Positions 24,515 to 37,337 of a DNA stretch of 64,000 nucleotides are shown piece by piece. The translations under genes were made by a program, and so were the position numbers. The DNA lies in the NCBI RefSeq assembly GCF_000237925.1, contig NC_031495.1, positions 32,898,706 to 32,962,705 of the forward strand. The letters run 5' to 3'. A model generated the notes under the pieces. The model did no database searches and was not told the origin of the DNA. It saw nothing but the letters and a program-made list of their open reading frames with translations. The DNA comes from Schistosoma mansoni. Lineage: Eukaryota > Platyhelminthes > Trematoda > Strigeidida > Schistosomatidae. Each line of letters opens with the position of its first letter. Position 1 is the first letter of the stretch.

Positions 24515-25779
24515 AAATCATTGAATATACATGTCACAACACATTCACTCATTTCTCAGATCCATATGGCAGTTATTACTCAAGAAAGACAGTGAAGATA
24601 AACAAGTAACTCTTTCAGGCTTCATGTATGTTTAATTAGCGTTTTCTTCCATCGTAGACTATGAAGAATGTAGGAACAGGAAAAAAGGGATGTTGTAACG
24701 GTTCATCAATTTCTGTACTGAATCACATCGAAGAAATAAAATACTTGGACTTTACATGACATCTATTATTTCAGATGTTTCTTCACTCAAATGACATAAG
24801 CATTCGAATATACTCTATCCATGTAGTCGCAATGAATGAATAAATGAAAAACTGAACTCATACTCTATCGGATGAGTGTTTATACGCCTTACCTAAATTA
24901 TACCATCCGACAATCTTCTAAAACGCTTGACTGTGTGAACATATGGCTATATAGTCAGTAATATTATGATCTGTGTTAAATCATCTTGTAATAGTTCACT
25001 TACATTTGAGTTGTGTTTATGACTCATGAAAAACTGTGATATATAATGACAGATTTAGGTCACACTACGTAAATGTGTGGTAGTGAATACATAGATCTTA
25101 CTATCACCAATGAACACTTACAAACATATAGAAACAGGATAACAGGTCTTTATGATTGAGGAGAACATGTGCAAGCTGCAATCAGTTTCATTGTGAATAA
25201 ACCTGAATAATAAATTCACTTAATTTTCATTACTTCATTGCCATGCGTTTACAACCTAACATGAGTTAGAGAAGAAGTACGAGTAATCTCATATTCTCAC
25301 ATTACATCTATCTCGATTTTATCGACTTGTCAACTCTATGGAAAATCCTCAGTCCTCTGCTTATTCTAAATAACATTGCATCTGCTGTCCATTTCAACGT
25401 GAGGCTTACCATCTATGTCGTTTCCAATCCTCAAGCTTACTTGTATTGTGTATTTTCGACATCACTTGCATTTAAGATAAATAAGATTAAGTCAAACGTA
25501 GAAAAATTATTTTATCCCACCATCCTCGTCACGATTTGTTTTGAGAATTTATATCTATATAACCGTTAATTACTTGTCAGATATTGTTCACTGATAAAAC
25601 AAGTTTTCACATTGTAATCGTCTGGATTTCCAGAGAAAATACAAATGTCAAATTAATACAAGCCAACTTCATGATATCTCAAATACTCAGTACTAAGTGA
25701 TGTAGAAAGGAACATTGGTCAAAAGAAAGCTTGGATTAAAAAAGTCTGTTTATTTTATGACATCTAATAAAATTTCAAG

Positions 25780-27107
25780 TCAATATCTGCGACTTCTCGA
25801 ATTTTTTGAACCGAGACCAACAGCGAGTCCGAGACCGAACAGCGCAGCCGCTCCCAAAACTACACCCCCTACAACAGCCAAGCCTGTCATACAACCTAAA
25901 ATCAAAAAGAATAAAAACCAATTAACTAATCGGCCGAACTGTCGTATCAAACTGAACAGAATTCTAGATCAACCATTAAAGCACATTCATTAATATGTAA
26001 ACGTGGATATTGTGAGTAAATGAATCTCCTGGATATGTCAAGCCTAGGTCATCCGGGACATAGTTTTACAACATGAGTTTAACAAAAAATTCAGATACCG
26101 CCTATAACATGTTCGGTTTCTTGTCTTGATGATCTTATTTTCGATTTGCCATCACAACACGGGAGTGATAATTGGTGAAGACCTCCAACGATATTTTTGA
26201 TTCCATCGTCTTCTTTTAACGTCTCTTCTTCCAACTCGTCATCATAGTAGGAGAGCGATGAAGGCCATTTCTGTAAAAAATGTGTAGGATTAATTTTTCT
26301 AAATATTAGTTTCAGCTACACGAACCCTGAATGTTTTTGGTTGAAAAGGTAAAATACTTCACTTTATTGATTCCATAGTGTTATCTCAGTACTTGACTGA
26401 GCCTTAACTTTACCATAGTGTGAAATCATTCCCAGCAATTGTGACAGACACACTTGTTTCGATACTGTCTTATGATGTNNNNNNNNNNNNNNNNNNNNNN
26501 NNNNNNNNNNNNNNNNNNNNNNNNNNNNNNNNNNNNNNNNNNNNNNNNNNNNNNNNNNNNNNNNNNNNNNNNNNNNNNNNNNNNNNNNNNNNNNNNNNNN
26601 NNNNNNNNNNNNNNNNNNNNNNNNNNNNNNNNNNNNNNNNNNNNNNNNNNNNNNNNNNNNNNNNNNNNNNNNNNNNNNACCCTTCTTCAATAGACAATCC
26701 CAGAGAACAGTCCTGTCCAACGAATCGAAGGCCGCCCTGATATCAAGAAACAATACGATTGTTGGCCTGCGATAAGTATGACGGTGTTCTAACATTTGGC
26801 ATGGGTATCATCTAATGACCTATTTTGGGAAGTCCAATATAATTTCGACTAGATTGTCTAGAGGAACATTAATGGTGCAGAATCTGCAATTATAATATGA
26901 CTATTATATATTCGGAACTCATATATTGAGATAGTATTAGTCTACTTATCATAGACCGTTAGTTGACGGAATGGAATTGAATTCTATGTACTTATACACT
27001 ATTTTATGTTTTAGGAAATCATGTTTACGATCCTATTACGACAATAATATTGTGAAGCTAATACTATCAATAGAGAAACTCACCTTTTCAAAGCACTTGC
27101 GACACAT
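25780..27107 (-). CDS. small single-pass membrane protein, left copy (unrecognised)
   Basis: Mirror copy of the right-arm gene at 34853-36072. Exons on the minus strand are 27107-27084, 26270-26099 and 25895-25780, joined by GT-AG introns. The product is 103 residues: an N-terminal CxxC (MCRKC), an acidic middle (DDELEEETLKEDD), a PCC motif, a glycine-rich hydrophobic stretch of about 26 residues (from 68) and a basic tail ending RSRRY. It differs from the right copy by a GAC-to-GGC change at the end of exon 2 (Asp to Gly). Its first intron holds a 200-base gap and a piece of reverse transcriptase. The splice sites themselves look intact. No function is assigned. Confidence 0.6.
26479..26678. 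other. assembly gap (200 N)
   Basis: Exactly 200 undetermined bases, a scaffold-gap placeholder. Reading frames spanning it are artefacts. Confidence 0.99.
26679..26799 (-). mobile_element. RTE-type reverse transcriptase fragment at the gap edge
   Basis: The minus strand encodes MLEHRHTYRRPTIVLFLDIR and then AAFDSLDRTVLWDCL, matching RT motif A of the RTE-B element ([20 protein letters not shown] near 54470). This piece is absent from the right arm, so an element inserted in the left arm; the rest lies in the gap. Confidence 0.85.
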
Positions 27108-27219
27108 TTCTGCAACTTTCTAAAGAACCACAACTGACTGATTATTTATAGTTTACTCTGTTGCTTATGTGTGCATGTAAGTTTTTATCAACAACTTGTC
27201 GTCTCAAGCTAATCCAGAT

Positions 27220-29484
27220 GGACCAGTTATCGTTCCACCTATCAGAGTATTTTCGTTGATCATGTTTCTTCGGGAGGGGTGATAAGGGTCTGATTTTTAA
27301 ATCTATACCTATTGTGCTGAACAACAACAGTCGTTGCGATCGTAAAGGCTGTTCCAATTTCAAGTTTCTCTACCCCGTCTGAGATCTGTTGGTTCAATTG
27401 GTTATTTGGTAATTTTTCAACCTAGACAGTTAAACCAATGAGACAGCCCATGACCTGACGAAAGAGACTTTAAAAAATCTACGAAGCTCCAAAAACAGCG
27501 CTTATATAAGTTAAGATTTAGTAAATGTAATACTGTAATTATTATCGTAATATACAGCGTTTTACTCGTAATCTTAGAATTGACATTCAGTGATGTATTC
27601 AGTAGAATGTGAGTTTTTTGGTAAAATCTGGTGGAATGAAATAACTCTCATCAACTCGCCATTCAATATCTTATAAAACACTGAATGTACAGAAAACTAG
27701 ATCGCAGTAAACAATATGTGACGACATGACCAAAATACAACGAAAATTATTTGAAGTCACTAAACTGTGGTGAAATGAGTCAATTCCATGAAATATTGGT
27801 CGTATGTAAATACACTGCTAAGTGATGTATCAACAACAAATTACACGTGTTTCAAATTATCCCAAATACATGTATGAATGGATGTCATTGATCAGGCGAG
27901 CTCCAATTGTTTAAAAGGAAGGAGATTTATGATGATGTATAAACCGATAAATTTTATTATTCTAGGAAGGTTGTCAATCCACTCTTAGTACAATTGGAAC
28001 CGACCACTAAGCTGACCCACTTAAACAAAAAATTAAACATTTAAATTCACTCGAATGTATATACGATTAGCGAAACTTGAATTGAAACTGAAATTTAATC
28101 AAGTTTTATGTTTGTCTGTTTTATTAGTGAATGAAAAATTCTGAAAAAATTATTAGTTTTGACTAGGTCATCATAAATACTTAGTAAGTATACGTTACTT
28201 AATAATAATAAGAGCCTAATGAAATCCGTCTAATAAATCTAATCTGCTCAACTAAATATTAGTAAAGGAAACCTGGTTGTTCAATTTTCACTACCAGTAA
28301 TCTGTAGAACATAAATTAATTCGATTGTATGAGAAGCATAAAAGCCAATGTTTCTGGAATTACATATGCAACAAGGAATGTCATGTATGACTTTTTTAAC
28401 TCTAAAAACTGACAAATTTTGTCAGACTCAGTCAACATGAAATTCACTCAACACTAGTAAAACACTTTTGAAACGAATTAAATTCTGACCCCTTTGGTAA
28501 TGCGAAGCTACTCACTGTCGAATTATTCGGTGTTTGATTTGAGGTCCTTTTAAATAATACTCCATATTTTTCTTATATGCATGTCACTGAGGATACGGGT
28601 GAATACAGCTAGAGTTAGTCAAAGGAAATCTGTTATCTAAGTTACAATATCTTGGCAAGCTTTTTATCCTGTGAGTTGAGTCAGAGAACGAAAATCTGTC
28701 TAGATCATCTATCTGAACTACAACTGTTCACCACGTTAAAATCATAGGAACAATTGCTTGTCTTGGAATTGCATTCATTAATGATAAACAGATAAAGTAA
28801 ACGACTCATTCACATTACAAATCATATTTTAAACACCAACGTGCATCCATGTGAATATACCAAAAATACCTTATTCAGAATTAACTAGGTCATGAACACC
28901 CGCTAATTATATACGTTTCAGATTAAATATTAAAACTTTTCGGATAAGCTTCGATAGTGAAATTGTTGATGATCGTGATTTTTCATTAGTACATTTAATA
29001 ATCAGTCAAGGGTAAATATATTCTAAAAGATTTATCACATATCTAATGAATATTTCCTAAATGATTGATCAGAACTATTGCATTCTTTATGAAATACTAA
29101 TAGTAACGTGTGTATGAATGAAAACATGGCATTCATATCAGACAAATAATGAATATGTTTCAAACAGGTCGTATCATCAAATAATTCTTATTTGCTGACA
29201 TATATGTCAACTTCTTAAAATAAATCAGCTGCGAAGATCATATCAACTTACTACTGGTTTATATAAGTCTATATATACATACATCGTAAATAAGTCAACT
29301 TGTATAGTAAAATTCCTAATCACAAATGTATACACCACACAATAATTCAACTTCACACTCATTATTAGGCAAGTCAACCGAATCTTTTTTCCATACTGTA
29401 GATGAAATGCATTTAATAAAAAAGGTAGTACGTAAGTGTAAAATAAGTGTATATACCGATGTTAATACTTTATTTGACACAAGT
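27220..29484. other. spacer between inverted arms, no gene recognised
   Basis: AT-rich, single copy within the window. If the small gene has further 5' exons they could lie here and in 32943-34740, but none could be recognised. Confidence 0.4.
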
Positions 29485-29672
29485 ATGTTTGTCGAAAACT
29501 CTGCCTGTAGATCTTCTAGAGTTACTGCCGGTCCCAAGCTCGGGTAAAGGAGGAGGGTTGAGAGAAGGGTTAGCGACCCCATCCCGTAGAAAACTAACTC
29601 GCTATACAAACGCTAACCAGAAAAATCTATTCAAACCATCTAAACTCTGCCCTGGGAGTTGAAGGAATAATT

Positions 29673-32660
29673 ATGACGCCACGGGATGAAAGCCAAGATT
29701 TTTAGGAAGTCACGAGGCGGACGCCCCTTCTAACAACCAGAGCAACACTTTTAATAGGTACATGGAACGTCCAGACAATGTGGGAGACCGGGAATAACAG
29801 TCATATAGCAATGAAAATTAGGAGATACAAATTGGTAGTACTTGGAATCAGCGAAACTCATTGGACACAAGCTGGAAAGCAAAGGTTAGGTACAGGAAAG
29901 ATGCTGCTGTACTACGGTCACGAAGAGGAAAATGCTCCACACACTCACGGAGTTGCTCTAATGCTATCCAGAGAAGCACGAAATGCATTTGTAGGATGCG
30001 AATCTCACGGATCCATGATAATCAAAGCATCATTCAAAACAAAGAAGGAGGGGATCACAATGAATGTTATCCAATGCTATGCACCCACAAAAGGTGGCAA
30101 CGAAGACATTAAAGATCAGTTCTTTTCGAGGCTTCAATCAATCAAAGCGAAGTGCCCAAGAAATGACCTCACCATCCTGATGGGAGATCTAAATGCTAAA
30201 GTTGGAGTGGACAACACAGGATATGAAGATATTGTCAGACGACATGGACTAGGAGAAAGAAATGAAAATGGGGAGAGACTTGCAAACCTATGTGCATTCA
30301 ACAAATTGGTTATAGGTGGCACAATATTCCCACACAAGCGCATACACAAAGCTACATGGATCTCACCGGACCAAACCACAGAGAACCAGATAGATCACAT
30401 CTGTATCAACAAAAAATTCCGAAGATCAATGGAAGATGTGAGAACCCGGAGAGGAGCTGACATAGCTTCAGATCACCACCTGGTTGTGGCCAAGATCAGA
30501 CTGAAGCTAAAGAAACACTGGACAACTGGACAAACAGCACTACGAAGGTTCAATAAAACCTTCCTTCGAGAAACTGACAAACTAAACCAATTCAGGATAA
30601 CTCCCAACAACAGGTTCCAAGCTTTACAGGATCTACTGAAACAACAAGAAACTACGATGGAGGACAACTGGAAAGGGATCGAAGAGGCATTAACTTCAAC
30701 GTGTCAGGAGGTTATGGGTAGCAAGAAGCACCATCATAAGGAATTTATCTCTATGGGAACCCTGGACAAGATTGAGGAGAGTAAGAACAGGAAAATTGCA
30801 ATTAACAACAGTCGAACACGAGTAGAAAAAGTTAAAGCACAAGCAGACTACGCAGAAGAAAACAAGCAAGTGAAGAAGAGCAGCGAAGCCGACAAGCAGA
30901 AATACATGGGACAACTAGCAACAACAACTGAAAAAGCTGCAAGAGAAAGGAATATGAAACAACTATATGATACAAAGAAGAAATTGGCAGGGAGATATAG
31001 CAAACCGGAGAGACCAGTCAAAGACAAAGAGGGAAAGACAATCACAGAGATTCAAGAACAGAGGAAAAATGGGTAGAATACTTCGAGGAGCTGTTGAATA
31101 GATCAACCCCATTGAATCCATCTGACATCGAGGCAGTACACAGACCTTCCTATAGCTGGCACTCCACCAACGATCGAAGAAATCAAGATGACAATCAGAC
31201 AAATGAAGAATGGGAAAGCAGCAGGACCTGACAATATACCAGCTGAAGCACTGAAGTCAGACATTGAACTAAATGCAAAAATGCTTCACCTTCTATTCAA
31301 GAAGATTTGGGAGGAGGAACAAGTGCCAACGGACTGGAAAGGATGACACCTCATCAAAATATCAAAAAAAGAAGATCTGAGCAAATGTGAGAACTACAGT
31401 GGCATCACACTGTTGAAAGTACCAGGAAAATTTTTCAATAGAGTGTTGCTGAACCGGATGAAAGACACAGTAGACGCCCAACTTCGAGATCAACAGGCTG
31501 GATTTCGTAAGGATCGGTCGTGTACAGACCAAATTGCGACACTACGGATCATCGTGGAACAATCAGTTGAGTGTAACTCGTCACTATGCATCAACTTCAT
31601 TGACTATGAGAAGGCGTTTGACAGTGTAAACGGGAGAACATTATGGAGGCTTCTTTGACACTATGGAGTTCCTGAGAAGATTGTCAACATTATCCAGAAC
31701 TCATTCGACGGACTACTGTGCAAAGTGATGCATGGAGGACAGCTGACAGATCAATCTCCAGTAAAGACCGGAGTCAGACAAGGCTGTCTACTCTTCACCT
31801 TCCTCTTTCTTCTGGTGATTGACTGGATTATGAAGACCTCGACATCTGAGAGGAAGCACGGAATACAATGGACATCTCAGAATCGATTAGACGATTTGGA
31901 CTTCGAAGATGACCTAGCCTTCCTATCCCATACTTACGAACATATACAGAGGAAGACAACAAATGTAGCAGCAGTCTCTACATCAATAGGCCTCGACCTA
32001 CACGAAGGAAAAAGCAAGATTTACAAATATAACACGGAGAACACCAACCCAGTCACACTTAATGGAGAAACTCTGGAAGATGTGAAGACATTCGCGTACC
32101 TGGAAATCATCATTGATGAACAAGGAGGATCTGATGCAGATGTAAAGGCGAGGATTGGCAAAGCAAGGGCAGCATTTCTACAATTGAAGAACATATGGAA
32201 GTCAAAACAACTGTCAACTAATTTCAAAGTGAGAATCTTCAATACGAACGTCAAGAAAGTTAGTTCTACTGTACGGAGCTGAAACATGGAGAATTACTAC
32301 ATCCATCGTCAAGAAGGTACGAGTATTTATAAACAGTTGTCGACACAAAATACTCAACATTCACTAGCTGGATACCATCAGCAACATCGTTTTATGGGAG
32401 AAGACAAACCAGCTTCCAGCTGAAAAGGAGATTGGGGAACGACGTCGGAAGTGGATAGGACATGCTTTGAGGAAATCACAAAACTGCATCATGAGACATG
32501 CCCTAATTTGGAATCCGGAAGGTAAGCGGAAAAGAGGAAGCCCAAAAAAACACATCACGCCGGAAAATAGAAGCAGATATGAAAAGGATGAATAACAACT
32601 GGAAAGAACTGGAAAGTATTGCCCAGGATAGGGTTGGATGGAGAATGCTGGTTGGTGGCC
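29673..32660 (+). pseudogene. RTE-A endonuclease/reverse transcriptase ORF, interrupted
   Basis: A candidate start ATG (29673) is followed by an in-frame TAG (29703). The open stretch 29778-31076 then covers the apurinic-type endonuclease: GTWNVQT just upstream, [19 protein letters not shown] and SDHHLV. A frameshift/stop at 31074 separates it from the RT. RT pieces are in 31090-31658 (AAGPDNIPAEAL; a TGA near 31344; QQAGFRKDRSC; IDYEKAFDSV; TGA at 31656) and 31725-32282 (VRQGC; the catalytic box reads FEDD where RTE elements usually have FADD). Both catalytic Asp remain, but the frame is broken at least four times. It cannot encode a complete enzyme. Confidence 0.85.
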
Positions 32661-32686
32661 TATGCTCCTCCACGAAGGGTAACACG

Positions 32687-32687
<1 letters not shown>

Positions 32688-32782
<95 letters not shown>

Positions 32783-32795
32783 GGTAAGTAAGTAG

Positions 32796-32838
<43 letters not shown>

Positions 32839-32907
32839 GGTAAGTAAGTAGGTAAGTAAGTAAGTAAGTAGGTAAGTAAGTAAGTAGGTAAGTAAGTAAG
32901 TAAGTAG

Positions 32908-32942
<35 letters not shown>
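32688..32942 (+). repeat. (TAAG)n tail of RTE-A
   Basis: About 255 bp of GTAA/TAAG tetranucleotide with occasional TAGG variants, directly after the coding end. RTE elements typically end in short tandem repeats. Its minus-strand translation is a meaningless LLTY repeat. Confidence 0.95.
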
Positions 32943-32943
<1 letters not shown>

Positions 32944-33170
32944 TGTCTGTCGAAGATCATTTAATCAGTTTGTTGAATGGTCCTATAAAGGACTGTGCTT
33001 CGTTCGCTTTCAAGGTGAGTTGATGTCTAATATGAAAAAACACAGGGTAATATTATCAATCGGACGGAATATAATACTGCATAGCATGGTCTCTACATGA
33101 TATTATGCTTTTTTTCATATTTCATGCAATTTGATTCTCTTTACGAATATAGCTTTTTTGTATTATTACA

Positions 33171-33171
<1 letters not shown>

Positions 33172-33208
<37 letters not shown>
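33172..33208 (+). repeat. (TTA)n microsatellite
   Basis: About 37 bp of uninterrupted TTA trinucleotide. Confidence 0.95.
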
Positions 33209-33345
33209 GGGTAATAATGTAGTTAAGCTGTATGAATTAAAAATTACGTTACATTTTCCTAAATATCAGTTTAATTTCTTTACCAAGTAATTTATATTTG
33301 AAGAAGTTTTCATTCAGTACAGACATTATGAACTGACTGACTAAT

Positions 33346-33513
33346 GTCAAGTGAATGATGTTTATCATAGAAAATCAACAGTTTATGAAGAGAATTCAGA
33401 CACATAGATACCATTGTGTTAAAATTAACGTCAAGTGAATAATGTTTGTTATTAAAAATAGGCTGTCTGTAACATGAAATCAGACACTTGGATACCACTG
33501 TTTTGCAATCGAA
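33346..33513. repeat. two-copy tandem repeat, unit about 84 bp
   Basis: Both units start GTCAAGTGAAT(G/A)ATGTTT and share TCAGACAC(A/T) and GATACCA(T/C)TGT at matching spacing. About 75% identity by eye. It lies in the spacer of the inverted repeat. Confidence 0.75.
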
Positions 33514-34740
33514 TTAAATTATCGTTCAAAATATTACTCATAGAAAACTGAAAAAAAACTACATTGTTGAGGAGTATTCTATAACAAATATACCCATTGA
33601 AACATAAAATAAGAAAGATTGGTTCAGCGAAACGTTCTATTTTCGGTCAATTCATTTTCAAAGATGTACGATCGCAAATGTATATACTTATATTTCAAGA
33701 TGATAATAATTACAATAATAGTATTAATAGAATTCTGTTAAACATGTTAACAGTGAGGTAGAATAAACAAAGGTATTAAAACATCATTTTAATTCAGAGA
33801 GTACCGCGTCTGAGATCGCGGATACGCAGTGATATGATTAAGTTTCGCTTTCGACTAATTGGGACCCAGCTGTGGAAACTTGATAGTTGGCCACTTCACT
33901 AGAGTTTCCCATAGATAGACTTCGTTGGTTTCATATAATCTTAGATATTTTCAGAACTTTCAGTAAAAACCCAAGGACTTTAAAATACCATAAAAATCCT
34001 ATATTTTCTGTACATGAAACGAACCTTGGAGTAAAGTGCTTCCCACATATTTTGTGCCTTTTCTCTCGTCTTCAAGTCTCTGTATAGTTCTAGCTCGGGG
34101 GTTATGAAACTAGCTTAGGATCCGCATATAGCGTTCAATTACAAGACGTATCAGTATTAAACATTTGACTACCTTTGAAATTCAATAATCACCATTATCA
34201 ACTATTAATAACAGCTGTCAGTTTATTCACAAATTATCTTTCGATGATCTACACATTATTATTACTCTTGTCACGATAACTGATAACTTTAGTTGCATTT
34301 CTATTTCATAAAAAGAAATTATCCCGATATACATTCACTAACAGCAGTATAGCAGGGTAATTAAAAGGATTTGTTTTTGTTTTTTTCGAAGTTAAAATTT
34401 TTTACAAAACTCAGATGGAACAATGCGAAAATAGTTAATTATTGTAAATAATAATCGGATGTAAAAATGTCAATTCTTACATCCAATAAAAGCACTTTAT
34501 TCTAGTTCGATTTGAACGAATCAAATTACAAAGCTGCACCATTTACAACCAATTAAAAAATTATTACAGGTGACAAAATATTTGTTCATTTGCACTTGAG
34601 CACACATTTTCAAAAACAAATTCACCAGTCACCAATTGCTAAATTTTTTTCACATGCTTCATTTTCGAAAGCAAGGGTGGTAGGGGATAATACGAGCCGT
34701 GATTCTAATGTCAACCAATAATGTCAACCATAATTGATCA
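33514..34740. other. spacer, nothing recognised
   Basis: AT-rich sequence without a supported gene. Confidence 0.4.
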
Positions 34741-34852
34741 ATCTGGATTAGCTTGAGACGACAAGTTGTTGATAAAAACTTACATGCACACATAAGCGAC
34801 AGAGTAAACTATAAATAATCAGTCAGTTGTGGTTCTTTAGAAAGTTGCAGAA

Positions 34853-36072
34853 ATGTGTCGCAAGTGCTTTGAAAAGGTGAGTTTCTCTATTGATAGTATT
34901 AGCTTCACAATATTATTGTCGTAATAGGATCGTAAACATGATTTCCTAAAACATAAAATAGTGTATAAGTACATAGAATTCAATTCCATTCCGTCAACTA
35001 ACGGTCTATGATAAGTAGACTAATACTATCTCAATATATGAGTTCCGAATATATAATAGTCATATTATAATTGCAGATTCTGCACCATTAATGTTCCTCT
35101 AGACAATCTAGTCGAAATTATATTGGACTTCCCAAAATAGGTCATTAGATGATACCCATGCTTTGTACCCTAGAAATGAAGTAAAATTTGCTTTGGTATG
35201 TTAACCATGAGTTTTCATGAGGAGATGGACATCCGATGTATCTGTTATGGTTTCCATTCATATGAGAGCTTAAGACAATGGCTATGTCGTCCGATTAATC
35301 GACCGATATTTTAGCAGGATGTTAGGTGAGGTACCAAAGCCTTTAAGTGACATGCAACCAAATTGTCAGTAAACACATCATAAGACAGTATCGAAACAAG
35401 TGTGTCTGTCACAATTGCTGGAATTGATTCACACTATGGTAAAGTTAAGGCTCAGTCAAGTACTGAGATAACACTATGGAATCAATAAAGTGAAGTATTT
35501 TACCTTTTCAACCAAAAACATTCAGGGTTCGTGTAGCTGAAACTAATATTTAGAAAAATTAATCCTACACATTTTTTACAGAAATGGCCTTCATCGCTCT
35601 CCTACTATGATGACGAGTTGGAAGAAGAGACGTTAAAAGAAGACGATGGAATCAAAAATATCGTTGGAGGTCTTCACCAATTATCACTCCCGTGTTGTGA
35701 TGGCAAATCGAAAATAAGATCATCAAGACAAGAAACCGAACATGTTATAGACGGTATCTGAATTTTTTGTTAAACTCATGTTGTAAAACTATGTCCCGGA
35801 TGACCTAGGCTTGACATATCCAGGAGATTCATTTACTCACAATATCCACGTTTACATATTAATGAATGTGCTTTAATGGTTGATCTAGAATTCTGTTCAG
35901 TTTGATACGACAGTTCGGCCGATTAGTTAATTGGTTTTTATTCTTTTTGATTTTAGGTTGTATGACAGGCTTGGCTGTTGTAGGGGGTGTAGTTTTGGGA
36001 GCGGCTGCGCTGTTCGGTCTCGGACTCGCTGTTGGTCTCGGTTCAAAAAATTCGAGAAGTCGCAGATATTGA
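34853..36072 (+). CDS. small single-pass membrane protein, right copy (unrecognised)
   Basis: Exons 34853-34876, 35582-35753 and 35957-36072 join in phases 0 and 1 with GT-AG introns of 705 and 203 bp, giving 103 residues. Features are a CxxC at residues 2-5, an acidic segment, PCC, then a Gly/Ala/Val/Leu-rich membrane span (about 68-94) with GxxxG spacing, and a basic C-terminal tail. This is a tail-anchored layout with no signal peptide in this model. An AATAAA lies 26 bp after the stop (36098). Exon 1 could instead be an internal 36-bp exon starting at 34841 after TTCTTTAG, which would add upstream exons; schistosome micro-exon genes have such exons. No family recognised, and expression is unproven. 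Confidence 0.65.
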
Positions 36073-37337
36073 CTTGAAATTTTATTAGATGTCATAAAAT
36101 AAACAGACTTTTTTAATCCAAGCTTTCTTTTGACCAATGTTCCTTTCTACATCACTTAGTACTGAGTATTTGAGATATCATGAAGTTGGCTTGTATTAAT
36201 TTGACATTTGTATTTTCTCTGGAAATCCAGACGATTACAATGTGAAAACTTGTTTTATCAGTGAACAATATCTGACAAGTAATTAACGGTTATATAGATA
36301 TAAATTCTCAAAACAAATCGTGACGAGGATGGTGGGATAAAATAATTTTTCTACGTTTGACTTAATCTTATTTATCTTAAATGCAAGTGATGTCGAAAAT
36401 ACACAATACAAGTAAGCTTGAGGATTGGAAACGACATAGATGGTAAGCCTCACGTTGAAATGGACAGCAGATGCAATGTTATTTAGAATAAGCAGAGGAC
36501 TGAGGATTTTCCATAGAGTTGACAAGTCGATAAAATCGAGATAGATGTAATGTGAGAATATGAGATTACTCGTACTTCTTCTCTAACTCATGTTAGGTTG
36601 TAAACGCATGGCAATGAAGTAATGAAAATTAAGTGAATTTATTATTCAGGTTTATTCACAATGAAACTGATTGCAGCTTGCACATGTTCTCCTCAATCAT
36701 AAAGACCTGTTATCCTGTTTCTATATGTTTGTAAGTGTTCATTGGTGATAGTAAGATCTATGTATTCACTACCACACATTTACGTAGTGTGACCTAAATC
36801 TGTCATTATATATCACAGTTTTTCATGAGTCATAAACACAACTCAAATGTAAGTGAACTATTACAAGATGATTTAACACAGATCATAATATTACTGACTA
36901 TATAGCCATATGTTCACACAGTCAAGCGTTTTAGAAGATTGTCGGATGGTATAATTTAGGTAAGGCGTATAAACACTCATCCGATAGAGTATGAGTTCAG
37001 TTTTTCATTTATTCATTCATTGCGACTACATGGATAGAGTATATTCGAATGCTTATGTCATTTGAGTGAAGAAACATCTGAAATAATAGATGTCATGTAA
37101 AGTCCAAGTATTTTATTTCTTCGATGTGATTCAGTACAGAAATTGATGAACCGTTACAACATCCCTTTTTTCCTGTTCCTACATTCTTCATAGTCTACGA
37201 TGGAAGAAAACGCTAATTAAACATACATGAAGCCTGAAAGAGTTACTTGTTTATCTTCACTGTCTTTCTTGAGTAATAACTGCCATATGGATCTGAGAAA
37301 TGAGTGAATGTGTTGTGACATGTATATTCAATGATTT

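Larger units (their letters stand above)
23502..27219 (+). repeat. left arm of a large inverted repeat
   Basis: Reverse-complement match to 34741-38350. From 23502 to about 26400 each base pairs with position 61852 minus x; from 26800 to 27219 the sum is 61960. The change reflects different content around the assembly gap. Homology ends sharply at CAAAGAATC (outer edge) and fades at CCAGAT (inner edge). Differences are few: one G/A change in an exon and a small indel near 26430. The arm contains a solo gypsy LTR and a copy of the small membrane-protein gene. Confidence 0.95.
29497..32942 (+). mobile_element. full-length but broken RTE-clade element (RTE-A)
   Basis: A 5' UTR typical of RTE elements (CCGGTCCCAAGCTCGGGTAA, AGGAGGAGGGTTG) leads into an endonuclease-RT frame and ends in a TAAG-repeat tail. 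ATGTTTGTCGAA (29485-29496) and ATGTCTGTCGAA (32943-32954) flank it, a likely 12-bp target duplication with one mismatch. That gives a length of 3446 bp. Schistosomes are known to carry abundant RTE elements such as SR2; this may belong to that family. Confidence 0.88.

Noticed and set aside
25327-25569. 80-residue ORF duplicated at 36283-36525 on the other strand
   Set aside because: Its preservation simply reflects the recent inverted duplication; it has no splice context or recognisable domain.
26364-26795. 143-residue ORF spanning the gap
   Set aside because: Most of it is undetermined bases; only the RT fragment at one end is real sequence.
32688-32942. Regular repeats that might suggest a CRISPR-like array
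   Set aside because: Tetranucleotide microsatellite without spacers, in a eukaryotic genome.
32364-32960. 198-residue minus-strand ORF with a long LLTY/LPTY repeat
   Set aside because: It is only the translation of the TAAG microsatellite tail of RTE-A plus antisense retroelement sequence.
35582-35762. Reading exon 2 of the small gene through to the TGA at 35760
   Set aside because: A donor GTATCT and a phase-matched third exon encoding a membrane span fit better than an unspliced end, although the short form could exist.
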